DNA of 64,000 bases from Rhizobium mongolense subsp. loessense. Its GTDB lineage: Bacteria > Pseudomonadota > Alphaproteobacteria > Rhizobiales > Rhizobiaceae. Shown here piece by piece: positions 26,705-34,356 of the stretch (position 1 is the first letter of the stretch; each line of letters opens with the position of its first letter). Both the position numbers and the translations under genes were made by a program. Under the pieces are notes generated by a model. That model had not been told where the DNA came from. It searched no databases and saw only the letters and a program-made list of their open reading frames with translations. Where the stretch lies: positions 1-64,000 of the forward strand of contig NZ_FMTM01000003.1 in the NCBI RefSeq assembly GCF_900099775.1. Direction: 5' to 3'.

Positions 26705-27190
26705 ATGTTGTTCGGTCAATCGGTTTTTCAATCAGTTCTGGAGCGGCTGAAAGCAGAGGAAGAGAGCGAAGACGAGGCAGATGCGTCCGTCGCGCATCGC
26801 GTCCATGGGTTCAGCACCGGTCTCGCCTTCGACGTCATGGAAGGCGTCTCGGCGGCGTCGCAACGGGCGGGCCAAGCCTATCTCGATATTCTGGAACTGG
26901 AGACGCCTATCGCCGCGGCAGACGAGGAAATCCAGCCGCAGCCCGTTGCGGAGCCTGAGCCGGAACCCGTCATTCCGGAACATCTTGGGCGCACTGCGCC
27001 TGCCGAAATCGCTGCGGAACTCTCCATCACAGCCGCCGATACGCTGCAGACGCTGAACGAAAAGCGCCGTGCCTTTGCCAAGTCGAACCATCCCGATCGC
27101 GTCGCGCCTGCATTCCGGGAGAATGCAACGAAGCGCATGATGCTCGCGAACCTGCTGATCGATGATGCCGTGCGGCGTCGCGGCCGCTGA
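26705..27190 (+). CDS. Small protein with a C-terminal J-like HPD segment
   Basis: A 161-residue cytosolic protein. The first half is acidic (LKAEEESEDEADASVAHRVH); a Pro/Glu-rich linker (QPQPVAEPEPEPVIPEH) follows; the last 60 residues resemble a divergent J-domain, with TLNEKRRAFAKSNHPDRVAP carrying the HPD triad and RENATKRMMLANLLIDDAV as the following helix. J-domains stimulate DnaK ATPase; the usual first helix is poorly matched, so this is a tentative reading. GAAGGGG lies before the start. It ends exactly where the convergent neighbour ends. Confidence 0.65.
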   Translation: MLFGQSVFQSVLERLKAEEESEDEADASVAHRVHGFSTGLAFDVMEGVSAASQRAGQAYLDILELETPIAAADEEIQPQPVAEPEPEPVIPEHLGRTAPAEIAAELSITAADTLQTLNEKRRAFAKSNHPDRVAPAFRENATKRMMLANLLIDDAVRRRGR

Positions 27191-27427
27191 TTATTCGGGG
27201 TCCGTCTCTTCCGGTTTGGGAGCCTCGGCGGCTTCGGCGGGTGGCTGCGGCTTGAAAGTCCAGAAAAGCATGTAAAAAGCATAGACGCCGGCGCCGGCCG
27301 ACAGCACGCCCCAGAACGGGTCGCCAGTCATGAACTCCAGCGCCGCCCAGCCCAGGCACAGGCCCACGATCAGCGCCCGCACCCAGACGCGGCGGTAGGC
27401 CGGATGGTTTGGATCGATCAGCTGCAT
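27191..27427 (-). CDS. Small membrane protein
   Basis: A 78-residue protein (MQLIDPNHPAYRRVWVRALI start) with two membrane segments (about 17-33 and 38-56, LIVGLCLGWAALEFMTG and FWGVLSAGAGVYAFYMLFW) and a Pro/Glu-rich cytosolic tail ending PKPEETDPE. Common among rhizobia as an uncharacterised protein, as far as I recall. The start at 27427 has GGGGGAC upstream. It is divergent from idhA with about 150 bp between. Confidence 0.65.
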   Translation of the reverse strand: MQLIDPNHPAYRRVWVRALIVGLCLGWAALEFMTGDPFWGVLSAGAGVYAFYMLFWTFKPQPPAEAAEAPKPEETDPE

Positions 27428-27580
27428 GTGTCCCCCGGTCATATTTCGATCACTTGTCTTTAGGATGGATTTCGAGAATGTGAAAGGGCAACGGGCTTGA
27501 CTGCTCGAATAGAAGATGGAATGAAAATTCCACAATTGTCACAATTCGGTTTATTTGTTCCGAATTTCAGGGAGGTTCTC

Positions 27581-28573
27581 ATGACAGTCAGATTTGGTCT
27601 TCTCGGCGCCGGCCGTATCGGCAAGGTTCACGCGAAAGCCGTGCGCGGCGACGCGAATGCGAAGCTCGTCGCCGTCGCCGATGCGCTTCCGCAGGCGGCT
27701 GAAGCGATCGCTTCCGCTTATGGCTGCGAGCTCCGTACGATCGAGGCGATCGAGGCCGCCAAGGATATCGACGCCGTCGTAATCTGCACGCCGACCGATA
27801 CGCACGCGGATCTGATCGAGCGCTTCGCGCGGGCCGGCAAGGCGATCTTCTGCGAAAAGCCGATCGATCTCGACGTTGCCCGCGTCAAGGCCTGTATCAA
27901 GGTTGTCGATGAGACTAAGGCGAAGCTGATGGTCGGTTTCAATCGCCGCTTCGACCCGCATTTCATGGCCGTGCGCAAGACAATCGACGACGGCCGAATC
28001 GGCGATGTCGAGATGGTGACAATTACCTCGCGGGATCCGGGGGCCCCGCCGGTCGACTACATCAAGCGTTCTGGCGGCATCTTCCGCGACATGACGATCC
28101 ACGACTTCGACATGGCCCGCTTCCTGCTTGGCGAGGAGCCGGTCTCGGTAACTGCAACGGCCGCTGTCCTCGTCGACAAGGCGATCGGCGAGGCCGGCGA
28201 CTACGACAGCGTTTCGGTCATCCTGCAGACGAAGTCCGGCAAGCAGGCGATCATCTCCAACTCGCGTCGCGCCACCTACGGCTACGACCAGCGCATCGAG
28301 GTGCACGGTTCGAAGGGCATGGTTGCAGCCGAGAATCAGCGCCCGGTCTCGATCGAAGTTGCCAACGGTGACGGCTACACGCGCCCGCCGCTGCACGACT
28401 TCTTCATGACCCGTTATACGGAAGCCTACGCCAACGAGATCGCAAGCTTCATCGCCGCGGTCGAGAAGGACGCAACTATTTCGCCCTCCGGCGCCGACGG
28501 CCTTGCCGCTCTTGCGCTCGCCGATGCGGCGGTCCAGTCCGTCAAGGAAGGCAAGCTCATCAAGATCGGCTGA
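27581..28573 (+). CDS. idhA: Inositol 2-dehydrogenase
   Basis: A 330-residue Gfo/Idh/MocA oxidoreductase that oxidises myo-inositol to 2-keto-myo-inositol with NAD. The Rossmann loop is GLLGAGRIGKVHAK, the catalytic Lys lies in FCEKPIDLD, and the active-site run GGIFRDMTIHDFDMARFLL is that of inositol dehydrogenases. The whole sequence reads like Sinorhizobium IdhA. GGGAGG precedes the ATG at 27581; earlier in-frame codons are not needed. It is monocistronic here, with no other iol genes in the window. Confidence 0.9.
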   Translation: MTVRFGLLGAGRIGKVHAKAVRGDANAKLVAVADALPQAAEAIASAYGCELRTIEAIEAAKDIDAVVICTPTDTHADLIERFARAGKAIFCEKPIDLDVARVKACIKVVDETKAKLMVGFNRRFDPHFMAVRKTIDDGRIGDVEMVTITSRDPGAPPVDYIKRSGGIFRDMTIHDFDMARFLLGEEPVSVTATAAVLVDKAIGEAGDYDSVSVILQTKSGKQAIISNSRRATYGYDQRIEVHGSKGMVAAENQRPVSIEVANGDGYTRPPLHDFFMTRYTEAYANEIASFIAAVEKDATISPSGADGLAALALADAAVQSVKEGKLIKIG

Positions 28574-28743
28574 CGGCAACTCCCGGCCGCAAGCCGCGCA
28601 TGAGATGGCCGGGCAGACGCCCGGTCATTTCGGTTTATGCGCCACTCATCAGCGAAACTTGAAATAAGGATCAATTCTTCGCCTTTGACGCGAAAGCGCT
28701 TGGAGGCTATCAGCGCCCGATATCGCTTTGCCCCGAGCTCCCC

Positions 28744-29634
28744 ATGACCCTTGATCGTTTCGCTCCCGCCATTTTTGTCCTGCTTTGGTCCACCGGCTGG
28801 GTCGTCGCGAAATATGCGGCACGGCATTCGGAGCCCTTCACCTTCCTTGGCATCCGTTATGCGCTTTCGGCGCTCGCGTTTTTCGGTCTCTGCCGGGTGC
28901 TGAAGGCGAAATGGCCGGATCGCGCGACGGTTCTGCGCGCGATCTATTCCGGTTTCTTTCTGCACGGATTCTATCTTGCCGGCCTGTGGTGGGCGATTGC
29001 CAATGGCGTTGCGGCTGGCATTTCCGGTATCATCGCCGCGCTGCAGCCGTTGCTGACGGCGATGGTGGCGCCCTTCCTGATCGGCGAACGCCTGCAGCCC
29101 AGCCAGAAGTTCGGACTCCTCCTCGGCTTCTTCGGCATAGCGATCGCCGTTTCCCCGAAACTTTTTGATCCAGCTTCCGCGAGCCTCGTTCACGCGGCGG
29201 TGCCGCTCGCCGTCAACCTAATCGCCATGGTCTCCGTCACATACGGCACGATCTACCAGAAGAAACACTTGCAGACCGGTGATCTCAAGACGATCGCGAC
29301 GATGCAATATGTGGGGGCGCTTATCGTCACCCTGCCGCTCGCGCTCGCCTTCGAGCGCCTGCATTTCGACGCAACGCCGGAGGCTTTCGGCGCGCTGATC
29401 TGGTCGGTTTTCGGTCTGTCGATGGGCGGGATCGGGCTGCTTCTTTATCTGATCCGCCGGGGCCAGGTCTCACGGGCCGCATCGCTGATCTACCTGATGC
29501 CACCGACGGTCGCCATCGAGGCTTTCATCGCTTTCGGCGAACCGCTGACCGTGCCGCTGATCATCGGAACGATCGTGGTCGTCACCGGCGTCTATCTGAC
29601 GAACCGGAAAAGCGTCCGGATGGCGGAGGCTTAA
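28744..29634 (+). CDS. EamA-family (DMT) transporter
   Basis: A 296-residue inner-membrane protein made of two EamA repeats with ten predicted helices. The start ILLWSTGWVVAKYA-like run (AIFVLLWSTGWVVAKYAARH), GISGIIAALQPLLTAMVAPF at the end of the first repeat and SLIYLMPPTVAIEAFIAFGE in the second are typical. Such proteins usually export amino acids or metabolites; no substrate can be named. The ribosome site is weak. It ends 6 bp from the convergent radical SAM gene. Confidence 0.85.
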   Translation: MTLDRFAPAIFVLLWSTGWVVAKYAARHSEPFTFLGIRYALSALAFFGLCRVLKAKWPDRATVLRAIYSGFFLHGFYLAGLWWAIANGVAAGISGIIAALQPLLTAMVAPFLIGERLQPSQKFGLLLGFFGIAIAVSPKLFDPASASLVHAAVPLAVNLIAMVSVTYGTIYQKKHLQTGDLKTIATMQYVGALIVTLPLALAFERLHFDATPEAFGALIWSVFGLSMGGIGLLLYLIRRGQVSRAASLIYLMPPTVAIEAFIAFGEPLTVPLIIGTIVVVTGVYLTNRKSVRMAEA

Positions 29635-29640
29635 ACAAGC

Positions 29641-31416
29641 CTAATGGTTGGCATGGGTCAACTGCGCGATTTTCCGCACATGCGTGACCGCCGCGGTACC
29701 GCCGGTTGTCTTGGTGAACAGATCGAGCTTCTCTTCCTCGCCGTCATCAACCGGCGTCAGCGCCTGGTCCATGTAGTCTTTTGATGCCGGATTTCTTTTG
29801 ATGAGGAACGCAGTTGCGCTCATGCGCAGGATGGAGCCCGCCAACGAGACGTGCTTGGCAACGGTTTCCCACACAAATTGCGGCCAGAAGAGGAGGGGAT
29901 GCTGCTGAGGCAGTCCGGGCCGCCGTTCCGAGGGGTGCTTCAGCCGCAGCAGACCGCTTTGCAGAGGATGCACCTTTTCGAGCGGCACCGTTGTTGCAAA
30001 GGACACCAGCACCTTGACGAGGCTTGCAAGCGGCAAGCCGCTCGCAACGGCCCGGCGCAGCAATGTCTTCACATGCTCCGGCGAATAGTAAAGCGACCAG
30101 GCCTCGTGATAGATGCTCTCCCATTCCTGTCTGCTCATCTTCTCGTGCGCCGTGCAGACATGTTCGACGTCATAGGTATTGAGGTCGGCGTCCATCGGGA
30201 TGCCCTTGCGCCAGAGCGTCTGGTGATCCTCCGAGCCCGGCAGCGGCGTCAGGACGAAGAACTCGATGACATCGAGTGGCAGCTCTTGCTGAATGATCTT
30301 GATGTCGCGGCGAATGGTTTCCGGCGTGTCGGAAGGAAAGCCGAGGATGTAGCCGGCGAGCGTCATGATGCCCTGCGCCTTCCAGGCCAGCAGCATCTTC
30401 CGGTATTCGGTGATCTTGTTCTGGTTCTTCTTGGCGGCCGTCAGGTTGTCCGGATTGACGTTCTCCAGGCCGATGAAGACCCGCGTGACGCCGGCGCGTT
30501 TTGCCTTTTCGATGAAGTTCGGGATCTTGTGACAAAGCGTATCGACCTGGATCATTAGACCGAGCGGGATGCCATGCCTTTCCTTGAGTTCAATCAGCCG
30601 GTCGAAGATCGCTTCCCAGTGCTTGTTGCGGGCGAAGTTGTCATCGGTGATGAAAAATTTGTGGATGCCCTGCGCCCAGTTCATCCGCACCAGCTTTTCG
30701 ATATCGTCGGTGGAGCGGAAACGGGATTTGCGGCCCTGCACGTTGATGATCGTGCAGAACGAGCACTGGTAGGGGCAACCGCGGCCGGCATCGAAGCTGC
30801 TGCTTAGCCCGAGCGTGTGTTCGACATTCTTTTTGGGCAGGAAGGGCACAGGCGTGCCGCCGATGCCCGGAAGGTCGTTCATGAAATTGTAGACGGGCTC
30901 GAGCTCGCCATAGGCCGCGTCCTGCAAGACCTTGTCGAGCCTGCCTTCTGCCTCGCCGGCGAACATCGAAATTCCCATCTCCCGGCAGGCGTCGAGTTCG
31001 ACCGCCTTGCCGTCGAGCATCGAAAGACAACCGGAAACGTGAAAGCCGCCCATCGAGACGGGAATGCCCGCCGCGCGAAACGGCCGGGCGATGTCGAGCG
31101 CCCGCGGATACTGGTTCGACTGAACGCCGACAAGCGCGACCATGCCGAAATTACCGTGCTGTTTCAGCAGCGCGAGCAGTTCCGGAATATGCACGCGGGT
31201 ATTGGTTTCGTCGATCACCTTGATGTCGATGCCGACGCCGGGGCCGAGCACTTCGCGCTCCGCGCAGTCTGCTGCAATGCCAAAGAGAGCCGCCAGCGAG
31301 TTCGAAGGGATCATGGCCCGCCACCAGCGGATCACATAGCCGTCGTCGTCATAGTGCGATGGCTTGAGCAGAATGAGCTGAAAGCGGCGGCTGCCGGACG
31401 CTACGGGTGATCGCAA
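29641..31416 (-). CDS. B12-binding-domain radical SAM protein, unknown substrate
   Basis: A 591-residue protein. Residues about 10-170 resemble a cobalamin-binding fold (LILLKPSHYDDDGYVIRWWR, VALVGVQSNQYPRALDIARP, GIPVSMGGFHVSG) and lack an obvious DxHxxG base-off motif. The radical SAM core follows, with the cluster ligands Cys214, Cys218 and Cys221 in GRGCPYQCSFC. A ~200-residue C-terminal region with hydrophobic stretches (LASLVKVLVSFATTVPLEKV) could touch the membrane. Family members methylate or rearrange unreactive carbons; no partner gene is near. The start is TTG at 31416 with GAGAGA upstream. Reaction unknown. Confidence 0.78.
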   Translation of the reverse strand: MRSPVASGSRRFQLILLKPSHYDDDGYVIRWWRAMIPSNSLAALFGIAADCAEREVLGPGVGIDIKVIDETNTRVHIPELLALLKQHGNFGMVALVGVQSNQYPRALDIARPFRAAGIPVSMGGFHVSGCLSMLDGKAVELDACREMGISMFAGEAEGRLDKVLQDAAYGELEPVYNFMNDLPGIGGTPVPFLPKKNVEHTLGLSSSFDAGRGCPYQCSFCTIINVQGRKSRFRSTDDIEKLVRMNWAQGIHKFFITDDNFARNKHWEAIFDRLIELKERHGIPLGLMIQVDTLCHKIPNFIEKAKRAGVTRVFIGLENVNPDNLTAAKKNQNKITEYRKMLLAWKAQGIMTLAGYILGFPSDTPETIRRDIKIIQQELPLDVIEFFVLTPLPGSEDHQTLWRKGIPMDADLNTYDVEHVCTAHEKMSRQEWESIYHEAWSLYYSPEHVKTLLRRAVASGLPLASLVKVLVSFATTVPLEKVHPLQSGLLRLKHPSERRPGLPQQHPLLFWPQFVWETVAKHVSLAGSILRMSATAFLIKRNPASKDYMDQALTPVDDGEEEKLDLFTKTTGGTAAVTHVRKIAQLTHANH

Positions 31417-31626
31417 GGTCTATCTCTCTTATTGAATAGGCAGTCTGTCGTTGAATGCACTCAATGAGGGCCAGTGTCGCGAGGCGCTGGCATGCAAACG
31501 GTATTGCTAAGGTCGGCAGATATGCCGGAAAATAGCAATGCGGATTGCGATAGTCTTCACATGTCGCCGGCGCGCAGTCTTTTTAGACCGTATCGCCGGG
31601 GTAAGCCGTTCACCTAGGCTTAAAGC

Positions 31627-31652
31627 AAAAAAAGGCCGGAAGATACCCGGCC
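31627..31652 (-). terminator. Terminator after the DEAD-box helicase gene
   Basis: On the minus strand GGCCGG, a 7-base loop and CCGGCC are followed by TTTTTTT, 17 bases after the helicase stop. A textbook intrinsic terminator. Confidence 0.9.
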
Positions 31653-31668
31653 CCCTTCACTTCTGTAT

Positions 31669-33324
31669 TCAAGCCTGTTCGCGACGCTGGCCGCCGCCAT
31701 TGCGGGGGCCTTTGCGACGTATGCCGCCAGAGCCGTCCTGACGGTGCTCACCGTGAACCTGCTGGCCGCGGTCCTCACCATGCTTGCGGCCAGGGCGACC
31801 GTGCGCGTTACGGGCGCCGCCGGGATGATGGCGGTTCGCATCGGCGCTGCCGTGCGGGCGCTGTTGCGGCTTCTTGGCCGGTCGGAAATCCGAGGTCGAT
31901 ACGAGATCGTTGTCCGGTCCCTGGGGTGACGCTTCACCGCGGCGCTGGCCGCGGAAGTCCTCGTTGCGGGCAGTCTGGTGCTCGGGACGCGGACGGCGCT
32001 CGCGGCGTTCCTCGTTGTTTGCGCGGACCTCGCCTGCTTCGCCTTCGCGGCGCGGACGGCGGTCCTGGCGATTGCCGGAGCGCTGTTCACCCGGACGGCC
32101 ATCCCCGCGACCCTCGCCACCACGGCCCTGGCCACCGCGATTGCGGTTGTTGCCGTTGCCGTTGCCGCGGCGCGGAGCCGCGCGCATGTCTGCCGGCGGT
32201 TCGCCGCTGGCGATGATGATCTCGATGCCCATCAGCCTTTCGATATCGCGCAGCAGGCGTGCTTCATCCGGCGCGCAGAAGGCGATTGCGATGCCGTCGC
32301 GGCCGGCGCGAGCCGTGCGACCGATGCGGTGCACATAGGCGTCCGGCACTTCCGGCAGATCGTAGTTGAACACATGGCTGACGGCCGGAATATCGATGCC
32401 GCGGGCGGCAACGTCGGTTGCGATCAGAGTCTTGATGCCGCCGTCGCGGAATGCCTTCAGGGCGCGCTCGCGCTGGCCCTGGCTCTTGTTGCCGTGGATG
32501 GAAGCGACCGAATAGCCGACATGATCGAGATGCTTCATCAGCTTCTCGGCGCCGTGCTTGGTGCGCAGGAACACGATCGCGCGGCCATCCGGATTTTCGG
32601 AAAGCGACTTTTTCAGCAGCTCCGTCTTGTCATTCTTGCCGCCGACGAAGTGGACGTACTGTTCAACCTTATCCGCAGCCTTGCCGGGGGGCGTCACTTC
32701 GACCTTGATCGGATCGGTCAGGTATTCGCCCGCAAGATCGGCGATCGCCTTCGGCATGGTTGCCGAAAAGAGCATGGTCTGACGGCGCTTCGGAACGAGT
32801 TTGGCGATCTTGCGCAGATCATGCACGAAGCCGAGATCGAGCATCTGGTCGGCTTCGTCGAGCACGAGATAGCGCACCGTGGTCAGCGTGATGGCGCGGC
32901 GGTTGACGAGGTCGAGGAGGCGGCCGGGTGTCGCGACGAGAATGTCGGTACCGCGTTCGAGCTGCAGCTGCTGCTTGTTGATGGACACGCCGCCGACAAC
33001 GACATTGATGCGCAGCGGCGACTTGCGGACGAAGTTCTTGAGGTTCTCGGCGATCTGGTTCACCAGCTCGCGGGTCGGAGCGAGGATGAGCGTACGCGTC
33101 GTGCGATTGTCGGGACGCTTGTCGTCGGCCAGCAGTTTTTCAATGAGCGGCAAGCCGAAGGCAGCCGTCTTGCCTGTGCCGGTCTGGGCGAGGCCGATTA
33201 GATCGCGGCCTTCGAGGAGAAGAGGGATTGCCTGCGCCTGAATGGGCGTTGGCGTTTCAATGCCGAGCTGAAAAAGCGTGGCGACGATCGGCTTGGAGAC
33301 ACCAAGCGATTCAAAATTAGTCAA
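31669..33324 (-). CDS. rhlE: DEAD-box RNA helicase (RhlE-like) with basic Gly/Arg tail
   Basis: A 551-residue ATP-dependent RNA helicase. Core motifs in order: Q-motif GIETPTPIQAQAIP, AQTGTGKTAA, APTRELVNQ, TPGRLLD, DEAD (VLDEADQMLD), SAT (LFSATMP), ATDVAARGIDIPAV and HRIGRTARAG. From about residue 385 to the end the protein is a long unstructured tail rich in Arg, Gly, Asn and Pro (RRGNGNGNNRNRGGQGRGGE and on), which should bind RNA without sequence preference and may promote condensates. Roles of RhlE proteins include RNA decay, ribosome assembly and cold growth. Single gene with its own terminator. Confidence 0.88.
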   Translation of the reverse strand: MTNFESLGVSKPIVATLFQLGIETPTPIQAQAIPLLLEGRDLIGLAQTGTGKTAAFGLPLIEKLLADDKRPDNRTTRTLILAPTRELVNQIAENLKNFVRKSPLRINVVVGGVSINKQQLQLERGTDILVATPGRLLDLVNRRAITLTTVRYLVLDEADQMLDLGFVHDLRKIAKLVPKRRQTMLFSATMPKAIADLAGEYLTDPIKVEVTPPGKAADKVEQYVHFVGGKNDKTELLKKSLSENPDGRAIVFLRTKHGAEKLMKHLDHVGYSVASIHGNKSQGQRERALKAFRDGGIKTLIATDVAARGIDIPAVSHVFNYDLPEVPDAYVHRIGRTARAGRDGIAIAFCAPDEARLLRDIERLMGIEIIIASGEPPADMRAAPRRGNGNGNNRNRGGQGRGGEGRGDGRPGEQRSGNRQDRRPRREGEAGEVRANNEERRERRPRPEHQTARNEDFRGQRRGEASPQGPDNDLVSTSDFRPAKKPQQRPHGSADANRHHPGGARNAHGRPGRKHGEDRGQQVHGEHRQDGSGGIRRKGPRNGGGQRREQA

Positions 33325-33657
33325 GTCATAACCTTTCGGGGCGCCGAAACGATGTGCCGGATCACACCATGCGGTCCGGTATCATTCTGGCGTCAAGAAC
33401 CCCGCGTGAAGTGGGAACTTGTGTGTTGGAAAAACTTTCCAGCGCTTCTGGCCGCACTTGGGATCGCGGCGTCCTATGAAATGCGCTTTTATCCTTCTTC
33501 TTGCGTTTGTCTTTTTTCGCAGGGGCAGCTCACGCGGCGGCCGGAAGGTGAAAGCTGGCCTGCATTTGGTCTAGTTCAGGTTGAAAGTCAAGAGACGAGC
33601 GAGAGAAAGGTGCTGCGGAGCGCCGCCTGAACCAGCGGCGTGCCGCACACATACTCC
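33325..33657. other. Gene-free spacer upstream of the helicase gene
   Basis: About 330 bp between the helicase start and the end of the Tyr-rich gene. I see no gene. It should hold the helicase promoter and leader on the minus strand; DEAD-box genes often have long cold-regulated leaders, but no specific element is evident here. Confidence 0.45.
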
Positions 33658-34107
33658 TTAATAGCCGGGGCAGACCCGAACTCTCACCCATACGTCCGCT
33701 CGGTGATCGTAGCGGCGCTCCACACCGCAATATCCATAATTGCGGTAATAGGCCGGGTAAGGCCGATAGTAGGAGCGATAGTAAGGCCGGTAGTAGCTCC
33801 GATAGACCGGATACGGCCTGTAGTAGGGCCGGTAGTACGGTCTATAGTAGGCTCCGTAATAAGGTCCGGAGTCGGCTCCATAGTAGGCTCCGTAATTGGC
33901 TCCATAGTAGGGTCCGGGATAATAATAGCCATAGCCCGGGTAGGGACGCGTAGCGTGCGATAGGAGGATGCCGCCGATTGCTCCGGCCGCAACACCGCCC
34001 CAAAAGTCATCGTGACCGGCGTCCGCCGGAGTTGCCGGAATGAGGGAGGTGCCAGTCAAAGTCAACGCCATCAAGCCCGCCGCCATGCTTTTGTGAAGTA
34101 CGGACAT
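33658..34107 (-). CDS. Secreted Tyr/Arg/Pro-rich repeat protein
   Basis: A 149-residue exported protein. The signal peptide spans about residues 1-30 (MSVLHKSMAAGLMALTLTG, ending ADA). A glycine-zipper-like segment GGVAAGAIGGILLSH could insert into or contact a membrane. Then come about 75 residues of low complexity: PYPGYGYYYPGPYYGANYGA followed by YYRPYYRPYYRP units and variants, ending with RADVWVRVRVCPGY containing one of only two Cys. The DNA is a degenerate 12-15 base tandem repeat but keeps one frame. AAGGAGACGATC precedes the ATG. Probably a cell-surface or periplasmic structural protein; function unknown. Confidence 0.75.
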   Translation of the reverse strand: MSVLHKSMAAGLMALTLTGTSLIPATPADAGHDDFWGGVAAGAIGGILLSHATRPYPGYGYYYPGPYYGANYGAYYGADSGPYYGAYYRPYYRPYYRPYPVYRSYYRPYYRSYYRPYPAYYRNYGYCGVERRYDHRADVWVRVRVCPGY

Positions 34108-34356
34108 GATCGTCTCCTTTCATAGACGAACTTGTTTCTTGAAGCCGTCAGGAGAAACCGTGGCGAAACGCGGCCAACTGATCGAGTTCAGTCTTACAAC
34201 GTGGAAGATTATAGCATAGTTCCTGATACTCTTGGGCCGAACTTCGTTGTCCCGGGTTCAGATTTCCGGAACGTGTCATGGTTAAAACCTTGTTAAACGG
34301 CTTACACCTATAGTGGATGCCAGAACACCGTTTCTCCTGATAGCGAGGCGACATCT

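Noticed and set aside
33352..33630. 92-codon plus-strand frame upstream of the helicase gene
   Set aside because: No ribosome site, no family resemblance; lies in the helicase promoter region.
33755..33915. Short tandem repeat stretch considered as a CRISPR-like array
   Set aside because: The units are 12-15 bases, degenerate, without spacers, and encode the YYRPY repeats of an exported protein.
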